In this document: one piece after another, positions 51,701 through 60,909 of the stretch | Layout: each line of letters starts with the position of its first letter | Numbering within the stretch: position 1 is the stretch's first letter | Virus record (IMG/VR): IMGVR_UViG_3300025151_000020 | Coordinates: 1 to 64,000 of that record | Length of the DNA: 64,000 bases | Reading direction: 5' to 3' (one strand) | Source of the DNA: a virus | Made by a program: the position numbers and the translations under genes | The notes under the pieces: model-generated | The model's database searches: none | What the model was told of the DNA's origin: nothing | What the model saw: the letters and a program-made list of their open reading frames with translations, nothing else

Positions 51701-54700
51701 CATCATCACCTAATGCGGCTGCCAATTCATTCAATGTGTTCAAAGCCGCAGGTGCGGAATCAACAATTCCTGCAACTTCCGCATCCACATATGCCTTGAT
51801 TGACTGTTGCGATGCAGCAGCGGTGGCACTATTGGAACTCATATCATCTTGATCTAACAGAGTCAATTGTGTGTTGGTATCCGTTGAAGCAATGGTTACT
51901 GCTCCTCCTGATTCAGTTATTGTTATGTTACTACCTGCGGTAAATGCAAGAGTTTCGCTTGATCCTAATGTGTTGCCTCCCGCAGTTACTGTTCTGAATG
52001 TGTTAGTATCGGTTTGATTTTCCCAAGTTACTGTTCCACTACCATTTGTTCTCAATACTTGATTTGCTGAACCGTCTGCGGTTGGGAATGTAAATGCGTC
52101 ATTAAATGTAACTGCACCTGTTTCCAAAACTTTGAATATCTGAGTATGACTACCTGCATGACTTGTTTTTCCATTTTTGGTTATAGCAAAGAAAGTATTA
52201 TCGCTATTGTTATTGTTAGAATCTAATTGCATATAGATTTCTTCGGGTGCTTTAATTAGAATAGAATAGTTTTCCTCAAACATACCTAAGTCTTGTCTAT
52301 CTCTAAATTGATAGCCGTCATAGGGTGGTGTGTTGTCATTAGCCCCACTTACGCCAGGAATATTTAGCCCGCCTGTGAATGTTGCTATATTGTCGCTTTG
52401 CGTTCCTATGGTAAAATTACCACCTAAGTCAGCGTTAAGAGCAGTTTTAACATCAGCAGTAGTTGTAGTGTTAGTATCGGTAGCAGCGAGTGTCAAAGTT
52501 CCTGCGGCATCATCATAAGTCTTAGTGATGTTAGACCCTGCCGTAATTACTCCTGCTACAAAGTCTTCAACCTGCTCTTGTGATAATTGTGTATTGGTGT
52601 CTGTTGAGGCAATAGTAACTGCTCCACCTGATTCTGATATGCTGACATTGCTTCCTGCCGTGAAAGCAAGAGTTTCACCTGATCCAAGAGTATTGCCACC
52701 AGCAGTTACGGTTCTAAATGTGTTAGTATCGGTTGATGCAAATGTAATCGTGTCATTACTTGCATTCGTTGTAATGGTAACATTTGACCCCTCGGCAAAG
52801 GTTAGCGTGTCTGCGGCGGCATCGGCTACAACATCAGATTGACCGCTAACTGAAATAGTCTTGAATGCCTCTCCTGCCCCACCCGATGCAGTAGTGTCAA
52901 TGGAATCCTGCAAGTTATCAAGAGTCATGTACTTCCAGGAGGAAGCAGACTCATCCCAAAGCAGAATCTTATCATCAGTAGCATCCGTGCTTTCATTCAA
53001 CTCAGACAAGTTTGCAGGGTCGTCTAACTTGAGGCCACTTGCCTCTTGAGCCAAACCATTACCTGCCGCAACGCTGAAAGTGGTAGAGGATAGGGCTATA
53101 CCACTACCTGCTGAATACTCGGTGTTAGTATCGGTTGATGCAATAGTCACCGCACCGCCACTTTCTGTAATGGTGACATTACTACCTGCCGTAAATGCGA
53201 GAGTTTCACCACTTGCTAATGTATTTCCGCCAGCAGTAACCGATCTAACGGCAGTAATGTATGAACCGAGATCACTAATTTGTGACTCCGTAATTGATAG
53301 TGCTGCTTGATGCTGAGTTACGCTTCCCTCAGATATTCTTCCATTGGCAAAAGTTCCGCTTGTAATCTTCGAAGTTGCCAAAGAGGGTATGTCTGATGCA
53401 GATAAACCACCGTCTAGTATGTTTATCTCCGCTAATGATGCAGTTATACCTAGATTCGTAAGGGCGTTTCCTTGTTGTGTTGAGTTCAATCCCTGGTTGC
53501 TAACATCAACTCTCAACCTGTTGCCCAATGATGTTGCGGTTGTTGTTGAGAATGACGCATCATCTCCAAGAGCTGCAGCGAGTTCGTTTAGAGTATTCAA
53601 TGCACCAGGAGCAGAATCAACAAGACCCGATACTTCTGCATCAACATATGCTTTGATGGATTGCTGAGAGGCGGCCGCAGTAGCACTATTGGAAGCAAAG
53701 TTGTCCTCATCAAGAAGAGATAATTGTGTATTAGTGTCGGTGGATGCAATAGTTACTGCACCTCCACTCTCCGTTATCGTCACATTAGATCCCGCAGTAA
53801 AGGCAAGAGTTTCAGTTGAAGCAAGAGTGTTGCCACCTGCGGTTATGGTTCTAGGAGTCATGTCATCCACTACCAAATCAATAGTGCCGTCACCATCCTC
53901 ATAGGTAGCAGATATTCTCGTTTCGGTATTTCCAGAGAACATTCCGCCTACTATGTCTTGAACCTGTTCGGTGGAGAGTTGTGTGTTAGTGTCGGTGGAA
54001 GCAATGGTAACGGTATCGCTAGATGCATTAGTCGTAAGTGTCACATTAGAACCCGCTGCAAATGTTAGCGTATCGGTTGTTCCATCTGCAACTACATCGC
54101 TTTGCCCAGATACTGATACGGTGCTGAAAGCGTTCTGATTGTTCTCTCCACCTGCACCTGCGGCAATCCAGGTAAATCCACCACTAGCCGAGTCGTAACT
54201 CAAAATGTAGTTATCAACAGGGGAGTTCGTTGCATTGAGGTGCGATTCATCAACTGCACCGTCTTTCAATTCAGAACTATCAACTGCATTTGCATCAATC
54301 TGTCCTGCGGCAACTGAGTCAAGAGTAGCCAATGCACCAAGAGCCGTGCCGTTCAATGTGATAGCATCTGCTTCCACCGTACCATCAAAGTAAGCATTCT
54401 TGAATTGTAGCGATGCCGTTCCAAGATCTATGTCGTTATTCGTCACGGGTTGTATTGCACCATTGGCGAAATCAACCTGGTCCTCACCATCAACAACGAC
54501 TCGTAATACATCAGCACTACTTACTTGTGAGAATCGCAAGCCTATATCGGTATTACCATGAAATGAGTAGGCAGGGAAGGTGTTTGAACCGCTACCAACT
54601 CGTACTATTTCTCCTACTTTCAAAATCTCATTAGCCGAATCAAAGGTAAAATTAGCATCGCCCGCTATGTTCGTGCTATTGCCAAACGCTACTTGTGTAT

Positions 54701-57700
54701 CGGCTATGCTTCCTCCAATACCTCCCGCAGCTCCTGTGATAGTTACTGCACCTCCGCTTTCTGTAATCGTGATATTACTACCTGCGGTGAATGCAAGCGT
54801 TTCACCGTTGGCTAATGTATTGCCACCTGCGGTGACTGTTCTAGGTGCAGTAATGTACGATCCAAGATCACTAATTTGTGATTCTGTTATGGAAAGGGCG
54901 GCTTGGTGTTGAGTTACGCTTCCTTGAGATATTCTAGCATTGGCGAATGTACCAGATGTGATTTTGCTCGTTCCTAAACTAGGTATGTCGGATGCGGATA
55001 ATCCGCCATCAAGAATATTGATTTCTGCTAAGGATGCAGTAATACCCAAGTTGGTCAGACCTTGTGCTTGTTGTGTGCTATTGAGGGATTGATTGTCATC
55101 AATTCTCAATCTGTTGCCCAAAGAGGTAGCAGTTGTTGTTGAGAAACTAGCATCATCGTTCAGAGCCGCAGCCAACTCATTCAGAGTATCTAGGGCGGCA
55201 GGAGCAGAATCAACTATGGATGCGGTTTTACTGTCTATGTATGCCTTGATTGATTGTTGTGTTGCTAAGTTAGTGGCCGAGTTAGAGGCCATGTTGTCTT
55301 CATCCAATACAGGAACAACGAAGTCTATGTTGCCATCAGTATCATCATAACTTACAGAAATGAATGTTTCAGTACCATCAAGCATACCTCCAACGAAATC
55401 CTCCACTTGCTCTTGTGTTAGTTGAGTGTTAGTATCGGTAGAAGCAAGCGTTAGTGTTCCTGCCGCATCATCGTAAGTAGCGGTAACATTTGTACCACCT
55501 ACAATAAGACCATTGACATAATCTTCAACTTGTTCTTGAGTTAGTTGGGTATTAGTATCGGTTGATACGAAGTTCAACTTGCCTCCTGTATCATCATAGG
55601 TTACTGCAATGTTGGTTTCTGTTCCTCCATCCACCATCGCCCCTACTATGTCTTGGACTTGTTCAGTTGTTAGTTGCGTATCTGTATTGGTAGTAAATGT
55701 CAGATTGCTTTGCAGGTAACTCTGCAACACAGATGTATCCATTCTTTTGAGATTGCCACCATCATTTATGACGAACTCATCTGTTGATGCAAGCCCGCTT
55801 GTTAGAGCCGTTTGCCCTGTGATATCTCCTATTACAAAGTTAGATGCTCCTGAAGTAGCAAAGTTTTGAGCTGCAATGTAATCAAATACGGCATTACCCG
55901 TTACCAAATCGCCTTCGCCATCAGCAACACCACCCGAACCATCGGTAGCAACGCCCTTTACTGCCGCAGCCCCTAATCCCAAGTTTGTTCGAGCAGTTCC
56001 TGCATTGGCTAGATCTGAAAGATTGCTTGCCTTTGCAAGTTTAGTTCCTATGCTTGTGGTAATGGTTGTTGAGAAACTAGCATCATCTCCTAATGCTTCC
56101 GCTAACTCATTCAATGTATTCAATGTACCAGGGGCTGAATCCACCAACCCTGCAACTTCTGCATCCACATATGCTTTGATGGATTGTTGGCTTGCCGCAG
56201 CAGTAGCACTATTTGATGACATATCATCCTGATCGAGCAGGGTCAATTGCGTGTTAGTATCTGTTGAAACAAAGTCTAGTTTTCCATTGGTGTCATCATA
56301 TGTAACTGCAATATTTGTTTCAGTATTACCGGAAACCATCGCTCCGATTATGTCCTGGACTTGTTCAGTTGTTAGTTGAGTATTCGTATCCGTTGAGGCA
56401 AGAGTTAGAGTACCTGCGGCATCATCATATGTCTTCGTTATGTTACTGCCCGCTACTACTAAACTAGCCACGATATCTTCTATTTCTTCTTGCGTCTTCC
56501 CGCTAGATGAAATTGTCACCGCACCTCCCGATTCAGAGATAGTGACATTTGTTCCTGCGGTAAAGGCAAGAGTTTCGCTATTTGCTAGGGTGTTGCCTCC
56601 TGCGGTAATTGTTCTAGGAGCAGTAATGTATGAACCAAGATCGCTAATTTGTGATTCAGTTATTGACAATGATGCTTGATGTTGTGTGATATTTGATGCA
56701 GCAATCCGTGCATCTGCAAAAGTACCAGATGTTATCTTTGAAGTTGCTAGGTTGGGTATGTCTGATGCACTTAGGTTCGCACTAATTGTATCTCCCGATA
56801 ATGCAAGTCCTGATCCTACGGATAGATTAGTATCGTCACTAATGTCTATTGTACCCAATGTGATTGCTTGGCCGGATATTGAGAGGTAATCGTGGCTAGT
56901 GGTGACGAGAGTGACATCGGTTGAGTTGTCAGTTCCTGCTGCATCTACTCCTAGATTGCTTCTTGCAGTTGCGGCATTTGCCAAATCGGATAGGTTACTT
57001 GCCTTTGCAAGTTTAGTTCCAATGTTAGTAGCAATGGTCGTGGAAAACGAAGCATCATCGTTTATTGCTGCAGCTAATTCATTCAAAGTGTCTAACGCAC
57101 CAGGGGCAGAATCAACTAATGCAGAAACCTCTGAATCAACATAGGCTTTGACGGATTGTTGTGATGCTGCATGAGTAGCGGAATTAGATGCCATGTCGTC
57201 TTCATCTTTCAGATCAAGATTCAATGTAGCCGCACCGCTTGTTGCCCCACCGGATAGCCCTGTTCCTGCTACTACTGATGTGATATCTCCTGTGTTTGTA
57301 GTGTAGCCATACGAGAGTATCTTATCCTCAATTGCTGCCGATGTCATCAGAGATGTATCGTTATTTGCAAACGATTCACTACTGATTTGCAAACTGTCTG
57401 CTGCTAATTCAGATACTGTAATCCCGCTAACATTCAATGTAACCGTTCCACTTGCACCTCCTCCTGACAATCCTGTTCCTGCGGTAACTCCTGTGATATC
57501 GCCCGTATCAGTTGTGTATCCATAAGAAAGAATCTTGTCTTCAATTGCGGCTGAAGTCATCAAGGAAGTATCATTGTCAGTAAATGATTCTGCACTCGTT
57601 TGAATACTGCTACCTGCAAACTCAGAGATGGTTAAACCACCTACATTCAGAGTAACTGCACCTTCTGTTGCACTTCCTGTTATCCCCGTTCCGGCAGTTA

Positions 57701-58391
57701 TGCTTGAAACTAAACCAGAAATACCCGATAGTGATCCTCCTGTGATGCTAACATTGTCTGATGCTTGAGTGGCCATAGTGCCTAAACCAAGCGATGCTCT
57801 TGCCGTTGCTCCACTCTCAGATACCCATGTGCCTCCATCTCCGACAATAAATGCACTATCAGAGGGAGTAAGATTGGCCAAAGCCGTCAAATCACCATCA
57901 AGTGTTTGATATACATTAGAGCCAACAACTGAACCATCTGCCGGATTTACAACAGGGTCGTCTGCTCCTGCTACCAAACTGAATGTAATTACCTCAACCT
58001 GGATGGTGTATCTGAATAGTTTCTTAGAGCGATCTGAAAGGTCGGTCCTAGTCTTGTAAATCAAACGGTCAAAGTTGTTGTTGTCACCTTTTCTGAATGC
58101 CTGTACAATCCTTCTAACCTCATTACGCATCTCAGACAGTCTTTCTCGACTCTGTACTGTTCTGCAATCTATGGTGATATTGACGTGTTCATTAACGAAA
58201 TCATAGACAAGTTCTGGTTGAGCCTCGTTGTGTGCCGTTTCAAATATACGGATAACATCGGTATCAAGTAGTCTGACTCTTTTTGCATCCCCCTTATCCA
58301 CATCTGCAATATCCTCTATGGATGGTGCAGGTGGCTTAGACCAATTTGTTGCGAGAATATCCCGTAATGCACCTATTGCATCTTTAGCCAT
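48753..58391 (-). CDS. giant repetitive fibre with tail-terminator-like N-terminus (3212 aa)
   Basis: Residues 1-145 form a separate alpha/beta domain (RLLDTDVIRIFETAHNEAQP, NITIDCRTVQSRERLSEMRN, KKLFRYTIQVEVITFSLVAG) resembling small tail-terminator/completion proteins. The rest is a fibre of repeated units: five 'DDASFSTT' blocks with SDLANA-ARSNLG joints, six 'TAGGNTLxxxETLAFTAGSN' blocks, and several 'EQVQDIVGAMV...TYDDTxGKLxFVSTDTNTQLT' blocks. It ends with SSGDLTISSLDTLVVG units and a terminal domain (FTLPASPNRGEQYVIISNTT). Gene order puts it where a tail terminator is expected, so it may form neck or collar fibres. Ca. 9.6 kb, the longest gene here. Confidence 0.75.
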   Translation of the reverse strand: MAKDAIGALRDILATNWSKPPAPSIEDIADVDKGDAKRVRLLDTDVIRIFETAHNEAQPELVYDFVNEHVNITIDCRTVQSRERLSEMRNEVRRIVQAFRKGDNNNFDRLIYKTRTDLSDRSKKLFRYTIQVEVITFSLVAGADDPVVNPADGSVVGSNVYQTLDGDLTALANLTPSDSAFIVGDGGTWVSESGATARASLGLGTMATQASDNVSITGGSLSGISGLVSSITAGTGITGSATEGAVTLNVGGLTISEFAGSSIQTSAESFTDNDTSLMTSAAIEDKILSYGYTTDTGDITGVTAGTGLSGGGASGTVTLNVSGITVSELAADSLQISSESFANNDTSLMTSAAIEDKILSYGYTTNTGDITSVVAGTGLSGGATSGAATLNLDLKDEDDMASNSATHAASQQSVKAYVDSEVSALVDSAPGALDTLNELAAAINDDASFSTTIATNIGTKLAKASNLSDLANAATARSNLGVDAAGTDNSTDVTLVTTSHDYLSISGQAITLGTIDISDDTNLSVGSGLALSGDTISANLSASDIPNLATSKITSGTFADARIAASNITQHQASLSITESQISDLGSYITAPRTITAGGNTLANSETLAFTAGTNVTISESGGAVTISSSGKTQEEIEDIVASLVVAGSNITKTYDDAAGTLTLASTDTNTQLTTEQVQDIIGAMVSGNTETNIAVTYDDTNGKLDFVSTDTNTQLTLLDQDDMSSNSATAAASQQSIKAYVDAEVAGLVDSAPGTLNTLNELAEALGDDASFSTTITTSIGTKLAKASNLSDLANAGTARTNLGLGAAAVKGVATDGSGGVADGEGDLVTGNAVFDYIAAQNFATSGASNFVIGDITGQTALTSGLASTDEFVINDGGNLKRMDTSVLQSYLQSNLTFTTNTDTQLTTEQVQDIVGAMVDGGTETNIAVTYDDTGGKLNFVSTDTNTQLTQEQVEDYVNGLIVGGTNVTATYDDAAGTLTLASTDTNTQLTQEQVEDFVGGMLDGTETFISVSYDDTDGNIDFVVPVLDEDNMASNSATNLATQQSIKAYIDSKTASIVDSAPAALDTLNELAAALNDDASFSTTTATSLGNRLRIDDNQSLNSTQQAQGLTNLGITASLAEINILDGGLSASDIPSLGTSKITSGTFANARISQGSVTQHQAALSITESQISDLGSYITAPRTVTAGGNTLANGETLAFTAGSNITITESGGAVTITGAAGGIGGSIADTQVAFGNSTNIAGDANFTFDSANEILKVGEIVRVGSGSNTFPAYSFHGNTDIGLRFSQVSSADVLRVVVDGEDQVDFANGAIQPVTNNDIDLGTASLQFKNAYFDGTVEADAITLNGTALGALATLDSVAAGQIDANAVDSSELKDGAVDESHLNATNSPVDNYILSYDSASGGFTWIAAGAGGENNQNAFSTVSVSGQSDVVADGTTDTLTFAAGSNVTLTTNASSDTVTIASTDTNTQLSTEQVQDIVGGMFSGNTETRISATYEDGDGTIDLVVDDMTPRTITAGGNTLASTETLAFTAGSNVTITESGGAVTIASTDTNTQLSLLDEDNFASNSATAAASQQSIKAYVDAEVSGLVDSAPGALNTLNELAAALGDDASFSTTTATSLGNRLRVDVSNQGLNSTQQGNALTNLGITASLAEINILDGGLSASDIPSLATSKITSGTFANGRISEGSVTQHQAALSITESQISDLGSYITAVRSVTAGGNTLASGETLAFTAGSNVTITESGGAVTIASTDTNTEYSAGSGIALSSTTFSVAAGNGLAQEASGLKLDDPANLSELNESTDATDDKILLWDESASSWKYMTLDNLQDSIDTTASGGAGEAFKTISVSGQSDVVADAAADTLTFAEGSNVTITTNASNDTITFASTDTNTFRTVTAGGNTLGSGETLAFTAGSNVSISESGGAVTIASTDTNTQLSQEQVEDFVAGVITAGSNITKTYDDAAGTLTLAATDTNTTTTADVKTALNADLGGNFTIGTQSDNIATFTGGLNIPGVSGANDNTPPYDGYQFRDRQDLGMFEENYSILIKAPEEIYMQLDSNNNNSDNTFFAITKNGKTSHAGSHTQIFKVLETGAVTFNDAFTFPTADGSANQVLRTNGSGTVTWENQTDTNTFRTVTAGGNTLGSSETLAFTAGSNITITESGGAVTIASTDTNTQLTLLDQDDMSSNSATAAASQQSIKAYVDAEVAGIVDSAPAALNTLNELAAALGDDASFSTTITTSIGTKLAKSSNLSDLANAATARSNLGVDAAGTDNSTDVTLVTSSHDYLSISNQAITLGEIDISDDTNLVAGTGISLSGDTLNVGGLTVSEIAAGSIQLSSESFSNDDTSIMTSAAIEDKILSYGYTTGMTFVIEDDDGTEVSISNSEEIKFLSGDTSIDINYSDISPGSDADPFDLDFRTIHAPYLKTDDDRDFAPEDLANTLREISGRFSTKTGLEDGSTTNASDYVDVLVLDTFTGHTGGDANLLAFAKNSTKRIYHYRADQDDTDWGTASTLAYTSDIADLTVSDLAASAVVTESEGIGSNDNDTTLPTSAAVKDYVDNNAGGASALGDLSDVTYSSGDLTISSLDTLVVGGFTIDSSGDLTFDAAGDQIYFKDDGTTRFQFNLDSTPEIDVTGNFTIDGSGDISFDAGSPTWRFKSAGTEYFRIAMISSGDIVLQNTTDDKDLYLRGIDGGVTTDFLRFDASNAGEAIFSGNLTIPGEIRHSNDTNNSIAFGTDTQTFETGGSSRLDISDSGVRLGGANSRVTTILDEDNMASDSDTALATQQSIKAYVDANAGGGGASALNDLSDVTYSSGDLTISSLDTLVVGNFTIDSSGDISLDADGADIRLKDAGTTYANLAHDSGHFKIKAVVNDADMYFMVKDNNSNVNALILDGSEAGAATFNAGVTIGGNLDTNSQNIIIDDNHGILDDSSNEQLLFGKTTSANSYIKIWNGISDTTAGTLFGTDVVHNSNNTTSAGRITGPGLEATGDETDVGLSFKTKGLGHFVFTNDDTTTARGPIMHLIRYIDQGDVSDDDDIGNIRFTGADSSMLDVGSVEAIHDYRDYGNIIMTIRDQTSGNADGEMRFRIMVNDSQREILSVGVNKFAHGDTPAAGVAAKAGQMRTFSSNQTLDYDDYAGLYLVATSAMTFTLPASPNRGEQYVIISNTTGTVTISANGSDTMNGSTSNQTITTRYEAKTFIAVDSSEWIVLG
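49880..57760 (-). repeat. protein-level fibre repeats
   Basis: Families of repeats within the giant fibre, listed by their signatures: TAGGNTL...ETLAFTAGSN (six), DDASFSTT...SLGNRL or IGTKL (five), EQVQDI/EQVEDF...TYDD (about nine), ASNSATAAASQQSIKAYVD (about seven). Protein copies are near identical while the DNA differs mostly at third codon positions. Confidence 0.8.
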
Positions 58392-58650
58392 TCATCAACA
58401 CCTCCGAAAAATTGTCTTTTGCGGCCTTCAAAGCCACCCTGAAGGCATTATTTTCAATTTGTTTCATTACATTTGCTTCTATTTCTTCATCTGTGAAGCC
58501 AAGTCCATCTGCGGTAGCCATTTGCCTTTCTTGGGATAAGAGCATCTTATACATGGCTGGCTCGTTTTGCTCAACGGCCTTCAAAGCCCTTGACACTTGC
58601 CTCTCTGCGTCTTGCAGGGATTTCAAATACTTCACTAAATCTGAAACCAC
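58384..58650 (-). CDS. small helical protein in the head-tail joining region (88 aa)
   Basis: GTG start. Nearly all helix (DLVKYLKSLQDAERQVSRAL, EIEANVMKQIENNAFRVALK). It lies between the connector candidate and the giant fibre, where stopper or neck proteins are encoded in siphoviruses. Overlaps the giant fibre by 8 nt. No family recognised. Confidence 0.5.
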   Translation of the reverse strand: MVSDLVKYLKSLQDAERQVSRALKAVEQNEPAMYKMLLSQERQMATADGLGFTDEEIEANVMKQIENNAFRVALKAAKDNFSEVLMNG

Positions 58651-58653
58651 AGC

Positions 58654-60249
58654 TCAACCACCCATACCTGCGACTATTATTCCTTCTTGGTATGGGATCA
58701 GGATTCTCTTTACTTCTTCTTCTAACTTTTGAATCTTAGAAGGGAGATCCACATTCTGCGTACCTTCTGGAAACATAGCAGTATAATCGTCAGTCATCAT
58801 GATGTCCAAAGCAACTAACTTGGTACAAGCATCTTCTATTGCCTTGTCAAGATATCTTTCGCCATAAATATAGCATATCTTGAGGCTATGATTCTCAAAG
58901 AATGGATATTGATTGTTGAACATGATTGCACCATTGTCTTCCATTGACCACCAATCCTTTTGCCTTTGTTCATCGGTAGCATCACTATCAAACCTGGTTT
59001 GATATACTTCGGTGCTTGCAGATATGTTTGCTACGAAATCAGATGTCAAATCATCTGCAACCGTTATTGTGTTGCCACTTCTAGTGCATCTTGCCACTCG
59101 GATGGTAGTTCCTGTACCGTAGTAGTATAGACCATTTCCTTGAACAAACGCAGAGGCATCATCCAACACAAAACTACTGCCATTTACTGATGAAACTGTG
59201 GCATTTATTGTATTTGATAATCCAAATGTGAATGTACTGAGATTAGTAACTGCTATTGTTGTATCCTCTCCTTCATCGGTTGATCTCATACTACTGATTA
59301 GTACAACCCCATCGCCCTCATCGCTATTAGCGGTAGCCAAGAACTCATGACTAACATTGAGGGCTTTGCTATCTTCAGTCATAGTTCCTATCTGAATAGC
59401 AGTTTTTCCTGTTGCATCGTCTTCATTGATTAGATTGCCAATTTGACTTGCAATAGTTTTGACTCCGAAATCCTTTGCCCATGTGGTAGCAGTAGTTCCA
59501 CTTGTCAAAGTTGCAGTATGTCCTATGTTTGGACATAGGAATATTTTGTCTGTATTGTTGAATAGATGAGGATCACTAACAGTTAGTTCCACACGGGATG
59601 AGGCTAACTCACGATAGTGATCCCCCTGCCATACACCCATTCGCAATATCCTTTGGATTGAACGGTTTCTAAGATATACTGCTCCAACATAATCAGTATA
59701 GTATCTTCTTCGGTATGGCTTGAATGTAGTAAAGTTTTGATATTCATCGGTGACAAGTCTTGGCCTCCATGCCATTCTAGTAATCTTGTCAATGTAATCC
59801 TGCCTTCTTTGGATTAGTAATTCAACTTGTGATTTGCTTATCCCTCTCTGCGAGGAGTTGGAAAGTATGGAACTAGGTTGAACATACGCACTATTGGATT
59901 TGGTATATGCCGTTCCAGGGTCAGTAGCTTTGAGGACAACACCTCCACTTGATCCTAACGATGCAACTCCTGTGAGAGTCAATGTACTGCCCAATGCATC
60001 CACATCATCATAGACAGTAACCGAATCTCCACTTGCGAATCCCCATCTTCTGTAATCAGCTCCTGCTATTGGTATCTTGATTATAGTGACACCACTTTCA
60101 GTTGCCGTGCTAGTATCAGCAATGAGTTCTGTTGGTTTAGCATCGGGTAGTTGTAGGTAAGATTCAACCTTTGCAACAGTAGTATATACTAATTCGGAAG
60201 GATACAGAGGTTGGTCGGGTCTATGCCCTGGTGTGAATACTCGTGGCAT
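58654..60249 (-). CDS. putative head-tail connector/adaptor protein (531 aa)
   Basis: The outer parts look like a head-tail adaptor: residues 20-45 (SELVYTTVAKVESYLQLPDA), 130-180 with helices (ISKSQVELLIQRRQDYIDKI), and the C-terminal LKICYIYGERYLDKAIEDAC, TKLVALDIMMTDDY. A beta-rich insertion of about 200 residues (TAIQIGTMTEDSKALNVSHE, TTIAVTNLSTFTFGLSNTIN) enlarges it well beyond the usual 100-150 residues. Role inferred from order and the C-terminal helices. Confidence 0.45.
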   Translation of the reverse strand: MPRVFTPGHRPDQPLYPSELVYTTVAKVESYLQLPDAKPTELIADTSTATESGVTIIKIPIAGADYRRWGFASGDSVTVYDDVDALGSTLTLTGVASLGSSGGVVLKATDPGTAYTKSNSAYVQPSSILSNSSQRGISKSQVELLIQRRQDYIDKITRMAWRPRLVTDEYQNFTTFKPYRRRYYTDYVGAVYLRNRSIQRILRMGVWQGDHYRELASSRVELTVSDPHLFNNTDKIFLCPNIGHTATLTSGTTATTWAKDFGVKTIASQIGNLINEDDATGKTAIQIGTMTEDSKALNVSHEFLATANSDEGDGVVLISSMRSTDEGEDTTIAVTNLSTFTFGLSNTINATVSSVNGSSFVLDDASAFVQGNGLYYYGTGTTIRVARCTRSGNTITVADDLTSDFVANISASTEVYQTRFDSDATDEQRQKDWWSMEDNGAIMFNNQYPFFENHSLKICYIYGERYLDKAIEDACTKLVALDIMMTDDYTAMFPEGTQNVDLPSKIQKLEEEVKRILIPYQEGIIVAGMGG

Positions 60250-60264
60250 TGCTATTCATCCTCC

Positions 60265-60567
60265 CTATCTCCCTAAATTGTAATCCATATCACACCCGCA
60301 TCCCGCACAACTTGGTGTCCAACAGAAATGGAGCAGACCGCACTCTTTGCATCGTGTGCCTGATCCAATGTTTTGAATGTCATATCTTTCTCTACCTCGA
60401 ATCTTCACACGGATAGTTTCGGCTTTGGCCAGGTTCTCCTTACTAAACGGAGAATCGTCTGTTTTTATTGACCCTTCGTTTGTAGCAATCTCTGCCATCC
60501 GTGTTTTACGGCGGCGTTCTATCGCATGGGCTTCTTCAAAGCAAATCTCGTCAAGTTCTAAGGCCAC
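60265..60567 (-). CDS. zinc-finger protein in the head module (100 aa)
   Basis: GTG start. The N-terminal 60 residues are helical and charged. The end has CKECGLLHFCWTPSCAGCGC with six Cys, a zinc ribbon plus extra Cys. A zinc protein among head genes could be a minor capsid component or a late regulator. Unknown function. Confidence 0.55.
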   Translation of the reverse strand: MALELDEICFEEAHAIERRRKTRMAEIATNEGSIKTDDSPFSKENLAKAETIRVKIRGRERYDIQNIGSGTRCKECGLLHFCWTPSCAGCGCDMDYNLGR

Positions 60568-60582
60568 ACGGCAAGCCCCCTA

Positions 60583-60894
60583 TCAGGCTCGCCCACCTGT
60601 AACTGTGACATATGTTACGGTTGAAGAAAGGTTAGTTGCATTTGCGACCTCATCTAATGCCGCACTATCCGCTCCTGCTTCATACGCCAAAACCTTCTTG
60701 TTGGATCTATCGTATTGGAATACATATCCTCCACTTACTTCAATCCCAACGGTTTCTATGTTTGATACATATGTCGTCAAGTCAAGTGCTTCTCCACCCG
60801 TTGGATACGAGCTATCAAATGTGATCTTCAGAGCAACAGTCAAGCGGTTGCCTGTTACGTTTGTTCTTCCCAATTGCTCTACTGTCAATGCCAT
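60583..60894 (-). CDS. small virion-associated protein (103 aa)
   Basis: MALTVEQLGRTNVTGNRLTV, then ALKITFDSSYPTGGEALDLT and VSNIETVGIEVSGGYVFQYD. This compact beta protein recalls small structural proteins encoded beside the capsid gene in many marine phages. A virion role is likely. A late-arm promoter-like motif lies just upstream. Confidence 0.55.
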   Translation of the reverse strand: MALTVEQLGRTNVTGNRLTVALKITFDSSYPTGGEALDLTTYVSNIETVGIEVSGGYVFQYDRSNKKVLAYEAGADSAALDEVANATNLSSTVTYVTVTGGRA

Positions 60895-60909
60895 ACTGAA
60901 CTCCCCTTT

